Origin: Arenibaculum pallidiluteum
GTDB taxonomy: Bacteria > Pseudomonadota > Alphaproteobacteria > Azospirillales > Azospirillaceae
DNA length: 64,000 nucleotides
Assembly (NCBI RefSeq): GCF_017355985.1
Contig: NZ_JAFIQU010000012.1
Location: 115,173-179,172, forward strand
Reading direction: 5' to 3'
Shown: piece by piece, positions 9,124-21,324 of the stretch
Position numbering within the stretch: position 1 is the stretch's first letter
Layout of the letters: each line of letters begins with the position of its first letter
Made by a program: the position numbers and the translations under genes
The notes under the pieces: generated by a model
The model's input: only the letters and a program-made list of their open reading frames with translations
Database searches by the model: none
What the model was told of the DNA's origin: nothing

Positions 9124-10290
9124 ATGGTCTCCGAGCTTCCAGAGAGCGTCTACCGGGAGGTCGGCCTCGACCTCGCGGCCCTGCTCGCCCCGCTTCCGGA
9201 GGGCGAAGGGGCCGGCGAGGACATCCGCTACGCGCCCGAAATGGACGCGTTGGCCGAGGCGCGCCGAACCGAGGACGAGACCGAGCAGGGCGTCTGGCAG
9301 ACCTCCTTCAAGAAGGCCGACTGGCGCGCGGTGGTCCGCATGTCCGCCGACCTGCTGGAGACGCGGTCCAAGGACCTCCAGGTTGCGGTCTGGCTGGTCC
9401 AGGCGCTTGCCCGGCAACACGGGCTCAAGGGGCTGGCCGTGGGCGTCGACCTGGTCACGCGGCTGACCGAGGCCTTCTGGCCGTCGCTGTGGCCGCGCCC
9501 GGACGAGGACGACCTGGAGCCGCGCCTCGGGCCCTACTTCTGGATGGACGCCCACCTGAAGTCGGAGGTCCTCCAGGCCGTGGTGACCGAGCCCCCGCCC
9601 AACGAGCGGCAAGGGCTCGACTTCCAGGGCATCATCCGGTCGCGCAAGCTCCGCCACCTGGCGAGCAACAACCCGAGAGCCTATCAGCAGGCGCTATCCG
9701 AGGGGGAACGCTCCCCCGAGGACGCCGACGCCGCCTTTGCCCAGACCTCCGATCGGTTCGTCCAGGATCGGCGGGACGAGGTCCGGCTGGCGCTCGCCGC
9801 CGCCCGCCGCCTGTGCGCAGCGCTGGACGCCACCGCCGGCCGGCAGGCGCCGAGCCTCTCCGAGTTCCTCGGAGTGCTCCAGGACGTCGAGCGCTTCCTG
9901 GGCCAAGCGGCGGCGGAGCGTGGCCTGGACCGGCGACCCGATCCCGATCCCGAGCCCGCCAGCGACAACGAGGAAGAAGACATGCCCGCGCGCGTGAACC
10001 CGCCCCGCTTTCAGATCGCCGCGGGCATGCCTGCGATCTCCAATCGGCGCGCGGCCTACGCCCTGCTCGACTACGCCGCCGACTGGCTGCTGGAGAACGA
10101 GCCGCACAGCCCCGCGCCGTACCTCGTCAAGCGCGCCGTGTCCTGGGAGGACCGGAGCCTCAGGGAGGTGCTCGGCGAGCTCATGGCCAAAGGCGCGGAC
10201 CCGTCCGCGATCTTCGAGGTCCTTGGCATGAACGAGGAGGACGGCCGGCCGGCGCGCCGGCGCCGGGCCACCGCCTTGGCGGACGACTGA
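9124..10290 (+). CDS. tssA: T6SS TssA (ImpA N-terminal domain)
   Basis: A 388-residue protein. The N-terminal ImpA domain is clear (about residues 15-125): GEDIRYAPEMDAL, WQTSFKKADWRAVV, KDLQVAVWLVQALARQHG and FWPSLWP. The C-terminal part ends with the conserved NEPHSPAPYLVKRA segment and a short helical tail. TssA primes baseplate and sheath assembly and may cap the growing sheath. It directly follows tssM. The 176-bp gap after it holds the putative tssB promoter, so it is probably the last gene of the first transcription unit. Confidence 0.88.
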   Translation: MVSELPESVYREVGLDLAALLAPLPEGEGAGEDIRYAPEMDALAEARRTEDETEQGVWQTSFKKADWRAVVRMSADLLETRSKDLQVAVWLVQALARQHGLKGLAVGVDLVTRLTEAFWPSLWPRPDEDDLEPRLGPYFWMDAHLKSEVLQAVVTEPPPNERQGLDFQGIIRSRKLRHLASNNPRAYQQALSEGERSPEDADAAFAQTSDRFVQDRRDEVRLALAAARRLCAALDATAGRQAPSLSEFLGVLQDVERFLGQAAAERGLDRRPDPDPEPASDNEEEDMPARVNPPRFQIAAGMPAISNRRAAYALLDYAADWLLENEPHSPAPYLVKRAVSWEDRSLREVLGELMAKGADPSAIFEVLGMNEEDGRPARRRRATALADD

Positions 10291-10327
10291 CGGGAGAAGG
10301 GCAAAAGCTTAAGCCTCGTTGGGAAAT

Positions 10328-10355
10328 CTTGTCACACGGCGAGTGAGTCTAAAGT
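10328..10355 (+). promoter_or_regulatory. Putative promoter of tssB-tssC-hcp
   Basis: CTTGTC (10328-10333) and TAAAGT (10350-10355), separated by 16 bp, lie in the 176-bp gap between tssA and tssB. The bases before the -10 read GGCGAGTGAGTC, resembling the GCGAGGTC that precedes the -10 of two other promoters in this locus. No sigma-54 GG/GC pair was found. Confidence 0.4.
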
Positions 10356-10466
10356 AGAGCAAGTGACCTAGTTTGAGTGGCCTTTGTGCCGAAACGATGT
10401 TAAAACCCCGTCAAGTCATGGCAATGTCCGTCGATTTGACTGCCAAGGTGAGGAGGCTGTCGCATC

Positions 10467-10985
10467 ATGTCTGAGAGCACGCAAAAGAAGTTGGACCGCA
10501 TTCGTCCGCCGCGCGTCCAGATCACCTATGACGTCCACATCGGGAACGCGACCGAGAAGAAGGAGCTGCCGCTCCTCATGGGCATCCTGGCGGATCTCTC
10601 GGGTAAGCCCGCGGAGCCCCTGCCCAAGGTGAAGGACCGGAAGTTCGTCGAGATCGACCGCGACAACTTCAACGACGTCCTCGCGGCCTCCGGCCCGCGT
10701 CTCGCCTTCCAGGTCGAGAACAAGCTGCAGGACGATGGCAGCAAGATGAACGTCCTCCTGAACTTCCGGGAGATCGACGACTTCGGCCCGGTCGCCGTGA
10801 TCAAGCAGGTCCCGGCGCTCGCCCGCCTGCTGGAGGCCCGGCAACGGCTGTCCGACCTGCTGGGCAAGCTCGACGGCAACGACGAGCTCGGCAGCATCCT
10901 CAACGACGTAGTCGCGAACACCGAGCAGCAGACCGAGCTGAAGGGCCTGCTGGGTTCGTCCGACCCCACGCCCGCCGACGCCTGA
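10467..10985 (+). CDS. tssB: T6SS sheath small subunit TssB (VipA)
   Basis: A 172-residue protein with all the TssB signatures: N-terminal KKLDRIRPPRVQITYDVHIG, then ELPLLMGILADLSG, a FVEIDRDNFNDVL segment, and the helical C-terminus with RLLEARQRLSDLLGKLDGN. TssB and TssC form the contractile sheath in the cytoplasm. tssC follows after 31 bp. The gap upstream probably carries its own promoter. Confidence 0.97.
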   Translation: MSESTQKKLDRIRPPRVQITYDVHIGNATEKKELPLLMGILADLSGKPAEPLPKVKDRKFVEIDRDNFNDVLAASGPRLAFQVENKLQDDGSKMNVLLNFREIDDFGPVAVIKQVPALARLLEARQRLSDLLGKLDGNDELGSILNDVVANTEQQTELKGLLGSSDPTPADA

Positions 10986-11016
10986 TCCGCGACCGCAAGG
11001 TACAGGGAGAGAATCC

Positions 11017-12489
11017 GTGAGCACCGAAACCGCTGTTCAGAGCGCCGAGCCGACCAACCTCCTCGACCGCATGATGGTCGAGGGCAAGATGGCCCGTGAC
11101 GAGGCCCAGCGCCCCTATGCCCGCGACCTCATCGCCGAGTTCGTGGACCAGGTCCTGGCAGAGACCAGCGGCGTCGCCCAGGCCGACGTCGTGGAGATGA
11201 TCAACGCGCGCATCGCGCAGATCGACGAGCTGATCAGCCTGCAGCTGAACGAGGTCCTGCACCACCCGGACTTCCAAAAGCTGGAGGCCACGTGGCGGGG
11301 CATGCACTACCTCGTCATGAACACCGAGACCTCGACCCGCCTCAAGCTCCGGGTCATGAACGTCTCGAAGGCCGACCTGCTCAAGGACCTGGAGAAGGCC
11401 GTCGAGTTCGACCAGAGCGCTCTCTTCAAGAAGATTTACGAGGAGGAGTACGGCTCGCTCGGCGGCACGCCCTACAGCTGCCTCGTCGCCGACTACGAGT
11501 TCGGCCGTCACCCGCAGGACGTCGCCCTGCTCGAGAAGATCTCCAACGTGGCCGCCGCCGCCCACGCGCCGGTGATCGCAGCCGCCAGCCCGAAGCTCTT
11601 CGACATGAGCAGCTTCACTGAGCTCGCCCAGCCGCGCGACCTCGCGAAGATCTTCGAGAGCTCCGAACTGATCAAGTGGCGCAGCTTCCGGGAGAGCGAG
11701 GACAGCCGGTACGTGGCGCTGACCATGCCGCACATCCTGCTGCGCCTTCCCTACGGCCCGAAGACCATCCCCGTGGAGGGCGTGAACTTCGTCGAGGACG
11801 TGGACGGCAGCGATCACTCCAAGTACCTGTGGGGCAACGCCGCTTGGGCGCTCGGCCTGCGCATCACCACTGCCTTCGCCAAGTACGGCTGGATGGCTGC
11901 GATCCGGGGCGTCGAGGGCGGCGGCAAGGTCGAGGGCCTGCCGGCCCACACCTTCAAGACCGACGAGGGCGACATCGCGCTCAAGTGCCCGACCGAGATC
12001 GCGATCACGGACCGGCGCGAGAAGGAGCTGTCGGACCTCGGCTTCATCTCGCTGGTGCACTGCAAGAACACGGACTACGCGGCGTTCTTCGGCGGCCAGA
12101 CCTGCAACAAGCCCAAGGTCTACAACACCAACGAGGCGAACGCGAATGCGCGGATCTCGGCGCTCCTGCCCTACATCCTCGCCTCGAGCCGCTTCGCGCA
12201 CTACATCAAGGTGATCATGCGCGACAAGATCGGGTCCTTCATGACCCGAGGCAATGTCGAGAACTTCCTGAACACCTGGATGGCCGGCTACGTCCTGCTG
12301 GACGACGACGCATCGCAGAGCCAGAAGGCGAGCTATCCCCTGCGCGAGGGCCGGGTCGACGTCTACGACGTCCCGGGCCGGCCGGGTGTGTACCGCGCCA
12401 CCGTGTTCCTGCGCCCGCACTTCCAGCTCGAGGAGCTGTCGGCCTCGATCCGGCTCGTGGCGGAGCTGCCCGCGCCCGGCGCCGCCTGA
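11017..12489 (+). CDS. tssC: T6SS sheath large subunit TssC (VipB)
   Basis: A 490-residue protein of normal TssC length. Recognisable blocks are WRGMHYLVMNTETSTRLKL, YEFGRHPQDVALLEKISNVA, the LRLPYGPKTIPVEGVNF segment, the CPTEIAITDRRE block and the C-terminal FLRPHFQLEELSASIRLVAE strand that interlocks with TssB. It is the main sheath protomer, disassembled by TssH (ClpV) after contraction. The hcp gene follows after 32 bp with an AGGAG-type ribosome site. Confidence 0.97.
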   Translation: MSTETAVQSAEPTNLLDRMMVEGKMARDEAQRPYARDLIAEFVDQVLAETSGVAQADVVEMINARIAQIDELISLQLNEVLHHPDFQKLEATWRGMHYLVMNTETSTRLKLRVMNVSKADLLKDLEKAVEFDQSALFKKIYEEEYGSLGGTPYSCLVADYEFGRHPQDVALLEKISNVAAAAHAPVIAAASPKLFDMSSFTELAQPRDLAKIFESSELIKWRSFRESEDSRYVALTMPHILLRLPYGPKTIPVEGVNFVEDVDGSDHSKYLWGNAAWALGLRITTAFAKYGWMAAIRGVEGGGKVEGLPAHTFKTDEGDIALKCPTEIAITDRREKELSDLGFISLVHCKNTDYAAFFGGQTCNKPKVYNTNEANANARISALLPYILASSRFAHYIKVIMRDKIGSFMTRGNVENFLNTWMAGYVLLDDDASQSQKASYPLREGRVDVYDVPGRPGVYRATVFLRPHFQLEELSASIRLVAELPAPGAA

Positions 12490-12521
12490 TCCCCGCAATC
12501 GTTCAATCAGGAGTCACTTAG

Positions 12522-13016
12522 ATGTCCCAGGTAATTCTCGAAATCCCGGGCGTTAACGGCGAATGCGCGCTCAAGGACTACAAGGATATGATCCTGTGCG
12601 AGTCCTTGTCCCACGACCTCGAGCTTGAAATCGAGATGTCGACCAATGCTCGCCGCACCGTCAGCACCGCGAAGATCAACAACATCGCCCTTGAGCGGAA
12701 GTGGGACGCTGCCTCGGTGCACCTGATCCGGAGGCTGCTGAGGGGCACGGCCCAGAAGGAGCCCGATAAGCCGTGGATCATCCACTGCCTCAAGGCGCTG
12801 GGCGGCGAGAACCAGTACGTCGAGTTCCTCACGATGAAGCTGACGCATGCCATCCTGGCGAAGCACAGCCTCAACGTGAACGAGGGCGACACCACGGAGT
12901 CCATCGAGATCAACGCGACAAAGATCGAGTGGATCTACGCGCCGCACGACGCCTCCAACACCAACCCTGGCAAGCACACTGCGGAGTACGACTCCCTTCA
13001 GGGCACCGTCGGCTGA
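12522..13016 (+). CDS. hcp: T6SS inner-tube protein Hcp (main-operon copy)
   Basis: A 164-residue Hcp-family protein. It has the Hcp pattern of beta strands: GECALKDYKDMILCESLSHD, TVSTAKINNIALERKWD, HCLKALGGENQYVEFLTMKL and a C-terminal KIEWIYAPHDA. Its place directly after tssB-tssC and before tssF marks it as the structural tube subunit. Hexameric rings stack into the tube carried by the sheath. Three diverged paralogues are encoded on the opposite strand at 27.0-28.8 kb. A strong hairpin follows the stop codon. Confidence 0.93.
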   Translation: MSQVILEIPGVNGECALKDYKDMILCESLSHDLELEIEMSTNARRTVSTAKINNIALERKWDAASVHLIRRLLRGTAQKEPDKPWIIHCLKALGGENQYVEFLTMKLTHAILAKHSLNVNEGDTTESIEINATKIEWIYAPHDASNTNPGKHTAEYDSLQGTVG

Positions 13017-13031
13017 CGGTCCGGCTCCCGG

Positions 13032-13062
13032 CCGCCGGCGTGGGGAGATCCCACGCCGGCGG
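13032..13062 (+). terminator. Perfect 13-bp hairpin between hcp and tssF
   Basis: CCGCCGGCGTGGG (13032-13044) pairs exactly with CCCACGCCGGCGG (13050-13062) around a 5-base GAGAT loop, 16 bp after the hcp stop. No T-run follows, so it is more likely an attenuator or an RNA 3'-end stabiliser than a full terminator. It would raise hcp transcript levels over tssF-G-H. Confidence 0.6.
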
Positions 13063-13099
13063 TCACGTCGCTTCTACCCGGAACGCGCAGTAGGCATCC

Positions 13100-14893
13100 A
13101 TGCGCCGCGAAGACCTCCTCGGCCACTACGAGCGCGAACTTCTATACCTCCGGCGCGCGGGGGAGGGCTTCTCCCGGGCGTATCCCAAGATCGCGGGGCG
13201 GCTGGCCCTCGGCCCCGAGCAGGCGGGCGACCCCCATGTCGAGCGCCTGATCGAATCCTTCGCGTTCCTGACCGCGCGCCTCCAGCTCAACCTGGACCGC
13301 GAGTTTCCGAGATTCACGGACGCCCTGCTGGGCATCCTCTACCCGCACCTGACGGCGCCGATCCCGTCCTGCGCGATCGCGCGGTTCTCGGTGGATCCCG
13401 ACAAGGGGCCGCTGACCGACGGCTATCGCATCCGGCGCGGCACGCCGGTCCACGCAATGGCCGGCGAGGATCTCCGCTGCCGCTTCACGACCTGCTCCGA
13501 CGTGGACCTCTGGCCCGTGGCGCTGGAAGGGACCTCGATCCAGGGCGCCGATGCCTATGCCTTCACGGACGGGCTCGTCTCCTCCGTCCTGCGCATCGAT
13601 CTTGCCGCCCTGGGCACGCCCTTCGAGGCGCTGTCCTTGCGCCGGCTGCGGGTCTTCATCGACGCCGAGCCCACGGTCGCCGCCGCCCTTTACGAATCCA
13701 TGACCTGCGACGTTGTGGAAGCCATCTACGAGGGTGAGGACGGCCAGGCCTTCCACCTGCGCCCGGGCGCGAGCGCCGTATCGCCTGCGGGGCTGGAGCC
13801 CGAGGATTCCCTCTTCCCCTATCCCGCCAACGGCCACCCCGCCTATCGGCTTCTCCAGGAATACTTCGCCTTCCCGCAGAAGTTCCTGTTCCTCGACCTC
13901 GCGATCCCCGAGGGGGCGCTGAGGGGCGGCCGGGGTCGGATCCTGCTGGGTCTGCGCAAGCCGCCGCCGGCCCGTCTCGCGATCCGCCCGGACACCTTGG
14001 TCATGGGCTGCGCGCCGGTCGTAAACCTGTTCAACCGGGCGGCGGAGCCGATCCGGCTCGACCAGCGCAAGACCGCCTACCTGGTGCTGCCCGACGCGCT
14101 CCGCGACCGGATCACCGAGGTCTACCAGGTGCGCTCGGTCGCGGGTATCCGCGACGATGGGCGGCGCGTGCCCTACGTGCCGCTCTTCTCCACCGAGCAC
14201 GCCGCGGCGGGCGACGCCCAGGACGCCTTCTGGTACGCAAGCCGCGAACCCACCCACAGGGACGACCGGGTCGGCACGGACACCTGGATCAGTCTCGTCG
14301 ACCTGAATTTCGACCCCGCGCAACCCGCGGCCGAGACGCTGCTGGTCCAGACCCTCTGCACCAACCGCGGCCTCGCCGAGGAGGTGCCGGCGAAGGCGGT
14401 CCTGTCCATGGAGGACGCAGCGCCTATCGCCAACGTGCGGCTCCTCTACAAGCCGAGCCTGCCCCGCTACCGGGGCGCCGCGGGCGAGACGGCATGGCGC
14501 CTCGTCTCCCAGATGTCGCTCAACCACCTGAGCCTCACGGGCGGGCAGGACTCGCTCCGCGCGCTCCAGGAGATCCTGACGCTGCACGCGCTGGAGGATC
14601 CCGCATCGCGGGTCCAGGTCGCGGCGCTCCGGGCGCTGGAGACGCGCCCTGCAGTGCACCGGGTGGGGCAGGACGCCTGGCGCGGATTCTGCCGCGGCCT
14701 GGAGGTCACCCTCGAGGTGGACGAGCGTGGCTTCGTGGGCGCGAGCCCGCTGGTCTTCGGCGAGGTACTCGCCCGCTTCCTCGGCCTCTACGCCGGCATC
14801 AACAGCTTCGTTCAACTGCGCTTCCGCTCCATGCAGCGGGGCGGGACTTGGAAGACATGGTCGCGCATCGCAGGGTCCCAGCACGTCCTCTGA
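13100..14893 (+). CDS. tssF: T6SS baseplate protein TssF (VasA/ImpG)
   Basis: A 597-residue protein of normal TssF length. The N-terminus has YERELLYLRRAGEGFSRAYP and the conserved DPHVERLIESFAFLTARLQ, followed by FPRFTDALLGILYPHLTAPIPS. A middle block reads VNLFNRAAEPIRLDQRKTAY. The C-terminus ends at QHVL, and tssG begins 37 bp upstream of its stop in another frame. TssF, TssG and TssE form the baseplate wedges around VgrG. Confidence 0.95.
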   Translation: MRREDLLGHYERELLYLRRAGEGFSRAYPKIAGRLALGPEQAGDPHVERLIESFAFLTARLQLNLDREFPRFTDALLGILYPHLTAPIPSCAIARFSVDPDKGPLTDGYRIRRGTPVHAMAGEDLRCRFTTCSDVDLWPVALEGTSIQGADAYAFTDGLVSSVLRIDLAALGTPFEALSLRRLRVFIDAEPTVAAALYESMTCDVVEAIYEGEDGQAFHLRPGASAVSPAGLEPEDSLFPYPANGHPAYRLLQEYFAFPQKFLFLDLAIPEGALRGGRGRILLGLRKPPPARLAIRPDTLVMGCAPVVNLFNRAAEPIRLDQRKTAYLVLPDALRDRITEVYQVRSVAGIRDDGRRVPYVPLFSTEHAAAGDAQDAFWYASREPTHRDDRVGTDTWISLVDLNFDPAQPAAETLLVQTLCTNRGLAEEVPAKAVLSMEDAAPIANVRLLYKPSLPRYRGAAGETAWRLVSQMSLNHLSLTGGQDSLRALQEILTLHALEDPASRVQVAALRALETRPAVHRVGQDAWRGFCRGLEVTLEVDERGFVGASPLVFGEVLARFLGLYAGINSFVQLRFRSMQRGGTWKTWSRIAGSQHVL

Positions 14894-15884
14894 TCGAGGA
14901 GCTGCTCGCGAGTCCCTGGGGCTTCGAGCTGGTCCAGGCGATCGCCATCCTCGAGCGCTCCGCGCCCGAGGGCGCTCCCTTGGGCGAGGGCATCGACCCC
15001 GAGCTGGAAGGCTTCCGGATCGAGCAGGATCCAACCCTGGCCTTCCCCGCCAGCGACGTCAGCTCGGTCAAGCCGGGGGGCGACGGGCGCCCGGTGCTGC
15101 GCACGCCGGCCATCGGTCTTTCAGGCATCTCGGGGCCCATGCCCTACGCCTACACCGAGGGCATGCTGGAGCGGCTGTCCAGGCGCGACCGCGCCATGGC
15201 GGCCTTCCTGGACATCTTCAATCATCGCCTGACATCGATCCTCTACAGGGTTCGCCGCTCGACCCTGCCGCTCCTGGACGCCCACCCCGAGCGGTCGGTG
15301 GCGGCGACGGCGCTCCGCGCCTTCGTCGGGCTTGGATCGCCGGGCCTCTCCAACCGGCTGCCCGACGTGCCGGATCGCATGCTGCTGGGATTCGCCGGCA
15401 TCTTCGCCGACCGGCGCCGCTCGGCCTCGGCGCTCCGGACCGTTCTGGCGGGTGCATTCGGGACGCCCGTGCGGATCCGGTCCTTCGAGGGCCGCTGGCT
15501 TGCGCTCGAGGAGGGCTCGCTCGGGATCCTGGGGCGGAACGCGCCCGAGGAGCCGCGGCGCCTGGGCGGCGGCGCGGTTCTGGGGTCCCGCGTCTGGGAC
15601 CAGCACGCGGCCTACGTGGTGGAATTCCGATTCAATGACGTGGCGCGCTTCGTGGAGTTCCTGCCGACCGGGCGCCACCACAAGGCCGTCGCCTCGTACT
15701 GCCGCTTCCATGGTGGCGACACCTGCGACCCCGTCCTGGAATTGGTGCTGGACGCGCCGGCCGTGCCTGGGCTCAAGCTCTCGGCCAAGGACGGTGCCAG
15801 GCTCGGGTGGACGAGCTGGGTGCTGGGGACCGGCGGGGCGAAACGGGAGGGCAGGGTGCGCCTGACGGCCAAGGGAGGACACGC

Positions 15885-15888
<4 letters not shown>
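14857..15888 (+). CDS. tssG: T6SS baseplate protein TssG (VasB/ImpH)
   Basis: A 343-residue protein. The ATG at 14857 overlaps the 3' end of tssF and leads into PLIEELLASPWGFELVQAIA, the usual N-terminal block of TssG. Other family segments are GISGPMPYAYTEGMLER, AFLDIFNHRLTSILYR and, near the end, RLGWTSWVLG. It pairs with TssF (one TssG with two TssF) in the baseplate wedge. Its stop overlaps the GTG start of tssH. Confidence 0.93.
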
Positions 15889-18514
<2,626 letters not shown>

Positions 18515-18518
<4 letters not shown>

Positions 18519-20566
18519 CCACCCTCGGCCAGGACAACCAGTACATCTCCATCTCGACGCCGCTCGGGAAGGACAAGCTCATTCTGCGCGAGCTCGCGGG
18601 AGAGGACAGCGTCTCCGGCCTGTTTCACTACCGCATCAAGATGCTGTCGGACGACGAGACGCTGGCTTTCGACCGCGTCATCGGCAAGACCGCCACGGTC
18701 ACCATCAAGATGGGCGAGACCGAGGTCGTGCGCTACATCGACGGGATCGTCACCCGGTTCGAGCTGACCTCCTTCGACGACCGCGAGAACATCGCCTACT
18801 ACGAGGCGGAGCTGAGGCCCTGGCTGTGGCTGCTGACCCTCTCCGGCGACTGCCGCATCTTCCAGGACAAGACGGTCCCCGAGATCGTCGAGAAGGTCTG
18901 CACCGACGCAGGCTATGCCTTCGTCAAGAAGTCGCTCACGGGGACCTACGCGGCGCGGGAATACTGCGTCCAGTTCGGCGAGACCGACTACAACTTCGTG
19001 GCCCGGCTGCTGGAAGAGGAGGGCATCTTCTTCTACTTCAGCCATAGCGACGGCAAGCACGAGATGGTGCTGGGGGACGCGGCCAGCGCATTCGTGGACT
19101 GTCCGAGTGTCAAGGAGATCCGCTTCCGCCCGAACCAGGCCTTCGACACGGACGACGACGTGGTGACCAGCCTCCGGCTCGAGCAGGCGGTGACGACCAA
19201 GACCGTCGGCGTGGACAGCTTCAACTTCGAGACGCCCTCCACCGACCTCTACACCAAGGCCGAAGGCAAGACCGGGATCGGCTCCCGCCACCTCTACACC
19301 CACAACTACCTGCAATCGACCCAGGGCGAGGGCTACGCAAAGGTCCTCCAGCAGGCCAACGCGGTCCAGGGCAAGACCCTCCATGGCTCGGGCCGGCTGC
19401 GTTCGCTGGTGGCCGGCGGCAAGGTCACCGTGAAGAACCACCCGCGGGCCGAGATCAACGCCGAGTACGTGCTCTCCCGCGTAAGGGTGGAGGCATCGCG
19501 CACGGACTATCTGGCGACCTTCAACGCCTTTCCCTCGGCGACCCAGTACCGGCCCATGGGCACATCGGTGAAGCCGCGGATCCACTCCTCCCAGACGGCG
19601 ATCGTGGTGGGCGCGGAAGGCGACGAGATCCTCACGGACAAGTACGGGCGCATCAAGGTCAAGTTCCACTGGGACCGCGCTGCCGACACGGCCGAGAAGA
19701 GCTCGTGCTGGATCCGGGTCGCCCAGAACTGGGCCGGCAAGGCCTACGGGATCTGGTTCCTGCCCCGCGTCGGGCAGGAGGTGGTGGTGAGCTTCCTCGA
19801 CGGCGACCCCGACAAGCCGCTGGTCACCGGGGCGGTCTACAACGCCGAGCAGACGCTCCCCTACGCGCTGCCGGCCAACGCCACCAAGAGCACCATCAAG
19901 ACGCTGAGCACAAAGGAAGGGGCCGGCAAGTTCAACGAGATCCGGTTCGAGGACAAGAAGGACGCCGAGGAGATCTACATCCACGCCCAGAAGGATATGG
20001 TCGTGGATGTGCTCAATGACTACAAGGAAGACGTCAAGCACGATCACTTGATGACCGTGAAGAACGACCGCAAGACCGCGGTCACCGAGGGCAACTACGA
20101 CCTGAAGGTCGAGAAGGGCACCCGCTCCATCAAGGTCAAGGGCGCGGAGACCCACATCAACGAGGACTCCTTCGAACACAAGGTGGCCAAGGACTACACC
20201 CTCAAGATCGACGGCAACCTGACCATCACCGTCACCGGCGACGTCGTGTTCAAGGGCAAGTCCCTGAGCTTCGAGAGCACCTCGGCCGAGATCAAGGCCA
20301 AGTCCAGCACCGACATGAAGCTGGCCTCGGGCGCGGGCACGGAGATCAAGTCCGGAGCCGCCATGGCCATCAAGTCCGGGGCCGCCCTGGACGTGAAGTC
20401 GGCCATGGACACGACGCTGGACGCGGGCATGAACCTCAACGCCAAGGGCGGCATGAACGTCGCGATCAAGGGCGGCCTCGGGCTGACGGCCGAGGGCGGC
20501 GCCAGCACCACGGTGAAGAGCGGCGGGATCACGGCCGTCAAGGGCTCCCTGGTCCAGATCAACTGA
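18515..20566 (+). CDS. vgrG: T6SS spike protein VgrG (TssI)
   Basis: A 683-residue VgrG. The GTG at 18515 overlaps the tssH stop. gp27-like domains cover about residues 1-370 (AYYEAELRPWLWLLTLS, FVARLLEEEGIFFYFSH). The gp5-type OB fold follows (YGRIKVKFHWDR, WAGKAYGIWFLPRVGQEVVV, SFLDGDPDKPLVTGAVYN). The rest is a repetitive beta-prism (KSGAAMAIKSGAALDVKS and related) that stops at VQIN with no effector extension. Cargo must therefore come from adaptors, Hcp or PAAR-like proteins. The MORN-repeat gene follows after 6 bp. Confidence 0.96.
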
Positions 20567-20572
20567 GGCCTC

Positions 20573-21262
20573 ATGGACGACGCGACGCAGGAGATGGCCG
20601 ACGCCGCGCCCGAGGAGCCTCGGCAGGTCGAGCTTCGGGACGCCGAGGGGCGGATCACCTTCCAGGGGCAGGTGGTGGACGGGATGCTGCGGGGCGAGGG
20701 CGTGGAGTGGTGGCCGAAGGGCAAGGTCGCACAGCGCGCGACCATGGTCGACGGCCGGCTGGATGGGGAGCTGCGCCGCTACGCGGAGAACGGCAGCCTG
20801 GTGCTTGTGGCGCAGTACCGGGCCGGGGCCCAGCATGGGCTCACGGTCTGCTACGACAGCCAGCGCCCGCTCTGCCGCATGAGCTACCGGCAGGGCGTGC
20901 TGGACGGAGACAGCGTCTACTACGCCCCCACGGGCAAGGTCTCCGCCGTGATCCCCTTCAAGGAGGGACGGATGCACGGCATCGCGACCTACTTTACCAC
21001 CGAGGGGGCGGTGCTGAGGACGGCCGCCTACGCGGACGACAGGCAGGAGGGACCCTCGGTGACCTACTACGAGAACGGGGCCGTACAGGAGACCGCCACC
21101 TACAAGGCGGGCCTGCTGGAGGGGCGGTTCGAGCGCTTCTTCCCATCGGGAAGGCCAATGCAGCAGGGGGCCTACCGCGCGGGGCTGCTGGTCGAGCCGC
21201 TCAGGTCCCTGGACGAGCAGGGGCGGGTGATCGCCGAGATTCCGCCTGGTGCGGCCGGCTGA
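20573..21262 (+). CDS. MORN-repeat (YwqK-like) protein downstream of vgrG
   Basis: A 229-residue protein, 6 bp after vgrG with GAGG before the ATG. It consists of about seven MORN_2-type units of 20-24 residues with the pattern G-x-x-x-G-x-x-x-x-Y-x-x-x-G (for example GELRRYAENGSLV, GDSVYYAPTGKV, GPSVTYYENGAV, GRFERFFPSGRP). No signal peptide or membrane segment is seen. The family includes annotated YwqK antitoxins, and genes just after vgrG often encode immunity proteins or effector adaptors. That role is inferred from position; no partner toxin is evident beside it. Confidence 0.7.
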   Translation: MDDATQEMADAAPEEPRQVELRDAEGRITFQGQVVDGMLRGEGVEWWPKGKVAQRATMVDGRLDGELRRYAENGSLVLVAQYRAGAQHGLTVCYDSQRPLCRMSYRQGVLDGDSVYYAPTGKVSAVIPFKEGRMHGIATYFTTEGAVLRTAAYADDRQEGPSVTYYENGAVQETATYKAGLLEGRFERFFPSGRPMQQGAYRAGLLVEPLRSLDEQGRVIAEIPPGAAG

Positions 21263-21285
21263 GCCCCAGTGGCTTGGACTGGCTC
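21261..21285 (+). terminator. Possible hairpin after the MORN gene
   Basis: GAGCCccAGT and ACTGGCTC form an imperfect stem with a 2-base bulge, beginning at the MORN stop codon. The following bases (TTCGCTTTGGTTTAGTTT) are T-rich for this genome. It could end the tssB-to-MORN transcript. Confidence 0.3.
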
Positions 21286-21324
21286 TTCGCTTTGGTTTAG
21301 TTTCAACCCGTCACTCCTTCGATC

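Noticed and set aside
10291..10466. Possible sigma-54 promoter before tssB (TGGCAATG at about 10419)
   Set aside because: The GC element at the right distance is missing; a sigma-70-like pair fits better.
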